64,000 nt of DNA from Amycolatopsis sp. FBCC-B4732. GTDB taxonomy: Bacteria; Actinomycetota; Actinomycetes; Mycobacteriales; Pseudonocardiaceae. The position numbers were made by a program, and so were the translations under genes. Under the pieces are notes generated by a model. The model did not search any database and was not told the origin of the DNA. It saw nothing but the letters and a program-made list of their open reading frames with translations. This document shows positions 62,057-64,000 of this stretch, piece by piece (the first letter of the stretch is position 1; every line of letters starts with the position of its first letter). The DNA lies in NCBI RefSeq assembly GCF_023008405.1, contig NZ_CP095376.1, positions 8,846,501-8,910,500 of the forward strand, in the 5' to 3' direction.

Positions 62057-62243
62057 GGCCGGGTAAGGGGGAATGGGGCTCGTCGTAACTGTGATCGCCT
62101 CCTTCGTCCGGAACTGGGTCGCAAACGGAGGTGGTCGGTGTTACGAGGTGGGCGTGGGCACTCCGCCGAACGGCCGCTACCCCTCCTCCCCGAACCGGCA
62201 TAGAGTCCCGCCAGGTCCGTTCTGGGGGTCCTTGGGGGAAAAC

Positions 62244-64000
62244 ATGGCCGTGTCACGTCCGCTCGCGCTCGTCGTCGCCCTCGTGGCCGCGCTCGTTCCG
62301 GGGGTCATCGGAGTCAGCGGGGCCGCCGCGGCCGTCACGTCGCCCGCCTCCTCCTTCACCGCCGTGCAGCCGACGCGGTTCCTCGACACCGTTCGCGGCG
62401 TCGGGATCCCGGTCGGGCCGGTCGGCGCGAAGACCACCGTGACCGGCAGTGCCGCCTCGCTCGCGCCCGTCAACACCACCGCCGTCGTCGTCAACCTCTG
62501 GGTCGAGGGCCCGACCGCCGACACCGCTGTCACCGCCTTCACGCACGGGCAGGCGCGGCCGGCGCTGCCGAGCCTGCAGGTGCAGGCGGGCAAGCGGCGG
62601 TCCAACCAGGTCACCGTGCAGGTCGGGGCCGATCGGACCGTCGACTTCTACAACGAGGCCGGGTCCGCCCACCTCATCGCCAGCATCGTCGGCTACTACA
62701 CGACCGACGCCGGCTCGCGGTACACGCCGGTCAGTCCCTCGCGGCTGCTGATCGACTGGCTCGGCAACGGCACCACGACGAAGCTGAGCCTGGCCGACGA
62801 GGTGCCCGCGACCGCCACCGCCGTGACGTTCGCCTTGACGCTGACCAACCCGTCCGCCGCCACCTACGCCACGGTCTTCCCGCACAGCACGCCGCGGCCG
62901 ACCATGGCCAACGTCGCCGCCTACCCCGGTGGGCAGGGCACGAACCTGGTCACCGTCAAGATCGGCGCGGACCGGTCGATCGACTTCTACAACCTGGCCG
63001 GCCAGGTGGAGTCCTACGCCGACCTCGTCGGCTTCTACGCCACCGACTACGGCGCCTACTTCACCCCGGTCGCCCCGGAGCGGGTGCTGGACACCCGCAG
63101 CGGGCTCGGGACGGGGGACGGCAAGCCCAGGAAGATCGGTGCGAACAGCGACATCGCGTACCGGCTGCAGCCGTCGATCCCCTCGAACGCGCTCGCCGTC
63201 GCCCTGAACGTGACCGGCTACTCGGCCACCGCGACCACCGCCGTCACGGCGTGGGACAGCGGGAAGAGCAGCCAGCCCGACCCGGGCCTGTCCCTCGCGC
63301 CCGGGCAGACCGTCTCGGTGGCAGCCGCGCCCGTCGTGTCCGGAGTCGGCCCGGCGGTCAACGCCTCCTACGACGTCGACCGCTCGGTCTACGTCCACAA
63401 CCGCGCCGGCACGGTGGACGTCACGGCCGACCTGTCCGGCTACTTCACCCTGCCGCTCGCCGACTGCTTCAACCAGTGCGTCTCGACGTGGGGCAGCTAC
63501 TCGTGGCACCAGGGCACCGGGTACATCGGGACGCCGAAGACGATGGCCGGGCTGAGCGACGTCGTCGCCGTCGCCGGCTCGATCTCCCACGGGTACGCGC
63601 TGCGCATCGACGGGACCGTCCGGAGCTGGGGCCACAACTGGACCGGTGAACTGGGCAACGGCTGGTTCGGCGGGGCCTCCCGCGCGCCGGTCCCGGTCGT
63701 CGGGCTCACCTCGGTCACGGCCATCGCCGCCGGCGACGCCGAAGGGTTCGCCCGGCGCTCCGACGGCACCGTCTGGCAGTGGGGGCAGACCGTCGACGCG
63801 CCCGTGCAGGTCGCCGGCCTCACCGGCGTCACGGCCATCGCCGCCGCCCGCGACACCGCGTACGCGCTGAAGTCCGACGGCACCGTTTGGGCCTGGGGCA
63901 GCAACACCCGCGGTGAGCTGGGCACCGGCTCCACCGCGGCGAGTTCCGCCACGCCGGTGCGCGTTTCCGGCCTGAGCGGCGTCCGGACCATCAGCAGCGG
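62244..64000 (+). CDS. Large secreted protein with RCC1 repeats (5' part, cut by window edge)
   Basis: More than 585 residues, frame open to the window end. A Sec signal peptide (MAVSRPLALVVALVAALVPG...AAA) is followed by three or more related domains of about 130 residues, marked by FTAVQPTRFLDTV, YTPVSPSRLLIDW and FTPVAPERVLDTRSG and by the repeated phrase VTVQVGADRTVDFYN. From about residue 410 RCC1 propeller repeats begin (SWGHNWTGELGNGWFG; WAWGSNTRGELGTGST). GGGGGA precedes the ATG. The extracellular function is unknown; the propeller should need seven blades, so much of it lies beyond the window. Confidence 0.85.
   Translation, partial: MAVSRPLALVVALVAALVPGVIGVSGAAAAVTSPASSFTAVQPTRFLDTVRGVGIPVGPVGAKTTVTGSAASLAPVNTTAVVVNLWVEGPTADTAVTAFTHGQARPALPSLQVQAGKRRSNQVTVQVGADRTVDFYNEAGSAHLIASIVGYYTTDAGSRYTPVSPSRLLIDWLGNGTTTKLSLADEVPATATAVTFALTLTNPSAATYATVFPHSTPRPTMANVAAYPGGQGTNLVTVKIGADRSIDFYNLAGQVESYADLVGFYATDYGAYFTPVAPERVLDTRSGLGTGDGKPRKIGANSDIAYRLQPSIPSNALAVALNVTGYSATATTAVTAWDSGKSSQPDPGLSLAPGQTVSVAAAPVVSGVGPAVNASYDVDRSVYVHNRAGTVDVTADLSGYFTLPLADCFNQCVSTWGSYSWHQGTGYIGTPKTMAGLSDVVAVAGSISHGYALRIDGTVRSWGHNWTGELGNGWFGGASRAPVPVVGLTSVTAIAAGDAEGFARRSDGTVWQWGQTVDAPVQVAGLTGVTAIAAARDTAYALKSDGTVWAWGSNTRGELGTGSTAASSATPVRVSGLSGVRTISS

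Overview
The window is high-GC actinobacterial chromosome, most likely from Amycolatopsis or a close relative in the Pseudonocardiaceae. The pointers are the gene order clpC ... mhuD ... mutY ... lpqE-radA / carD-ispD-ispF-cysS-rlmB, which follows the mycobacterial clpC1-to-rlmB block (Rv3596c-Rv3579c) in scattered form, together with F420-type flavin oxidoreductases, WXG/type VII-like genes, BTAD-NB-ARC regulators and GTG/TTG starts with strong actinobacterial ribosome binding sites. The accessory genes have been threaded through that conserved backbone.

Layout. 1-8.7 kb: the 3' part of clpC, a HigBA-like toxin-antitoxin pair, an Hsp70-like ATPase facing a three-gene type VII (WXG-like) operon, a membrane/ASH-like protein, pyroglutamyl peptidase and a secreted M1 peptidase. 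8.9-15 kb: a 1,053-residue SARP/NB-ARC regulator, a DrrAB-type drug efflux ABC pair and an endonuclease/exonuclease/phosphatase-fold membrane protein. 15-17.4 kb: a small acquired segment (AT-richer orphan gene plus IS630 element) bracketed by a duplicated piece of the sir2 3' end. 17.3-25.5 kb: sir2-mhuD, an AAA+ ATPase, a lipoprotein M1 peptidase, an alpha/beta hydrolase, a Tat-exported amidase, mutY, a glycosyltransferase and beta-carbonic anhydrase. 25.6-34.6 kb: a LacI regulator divergent from a zinc/manganese ABC uptake operon with a Zur-like box, three tandem DUF445 membrane proteins and a DivIVA-like coiled-coil protein. 34.9-41.9 kb: class II aldolase, then a minus-strand group (HD protein, cupin, two-TM sensor-like protein, transglutaminase-like protein, histidine phosphatase), small unknowns and an MBOAT acyltransferase. 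41.9-50.3 kb: the conserved housekeeping block rlmB-cysS-HAD-2x F420 oxidoreductase-ispF-ispD-carD, divergent lpqE-radA. 50.3-55.3 kb: ECF sigma factor with its partner, C39 peptidase, a secreted hydrolase broken by a frameshift with its ArsR-like regulator, and a membrane protein. 55.4-61 kb: trehalose metabolism (OtsB-GH15 fusion and OtsA) and a ThrE-type exporter. 61.2-64 kb: tRNA-Thr(TGT), an AT-richer PH/SHOCT-like gene and the 5' part of a large secreted RCC1-repeat protein.

Functional links: zinc uptake (Zur-like box, znuABC), trehalose synthesis and turnover, the non-mevalonate isoprenoid steps (with an IspD whose nucleotide-binding loop is degenerate), haem degradation by MhuD coupled to Sir2, and RNA polymerase control by CarD and an ECF sigma factor. 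Many operons end in long perfect or near-perfect intergenic palindromes of unrelated sequence. The least explained parts are the sir2-flanked insertion, the HD/cupin/membrane operon at 35.6-38 kb and the degenerate IspD.
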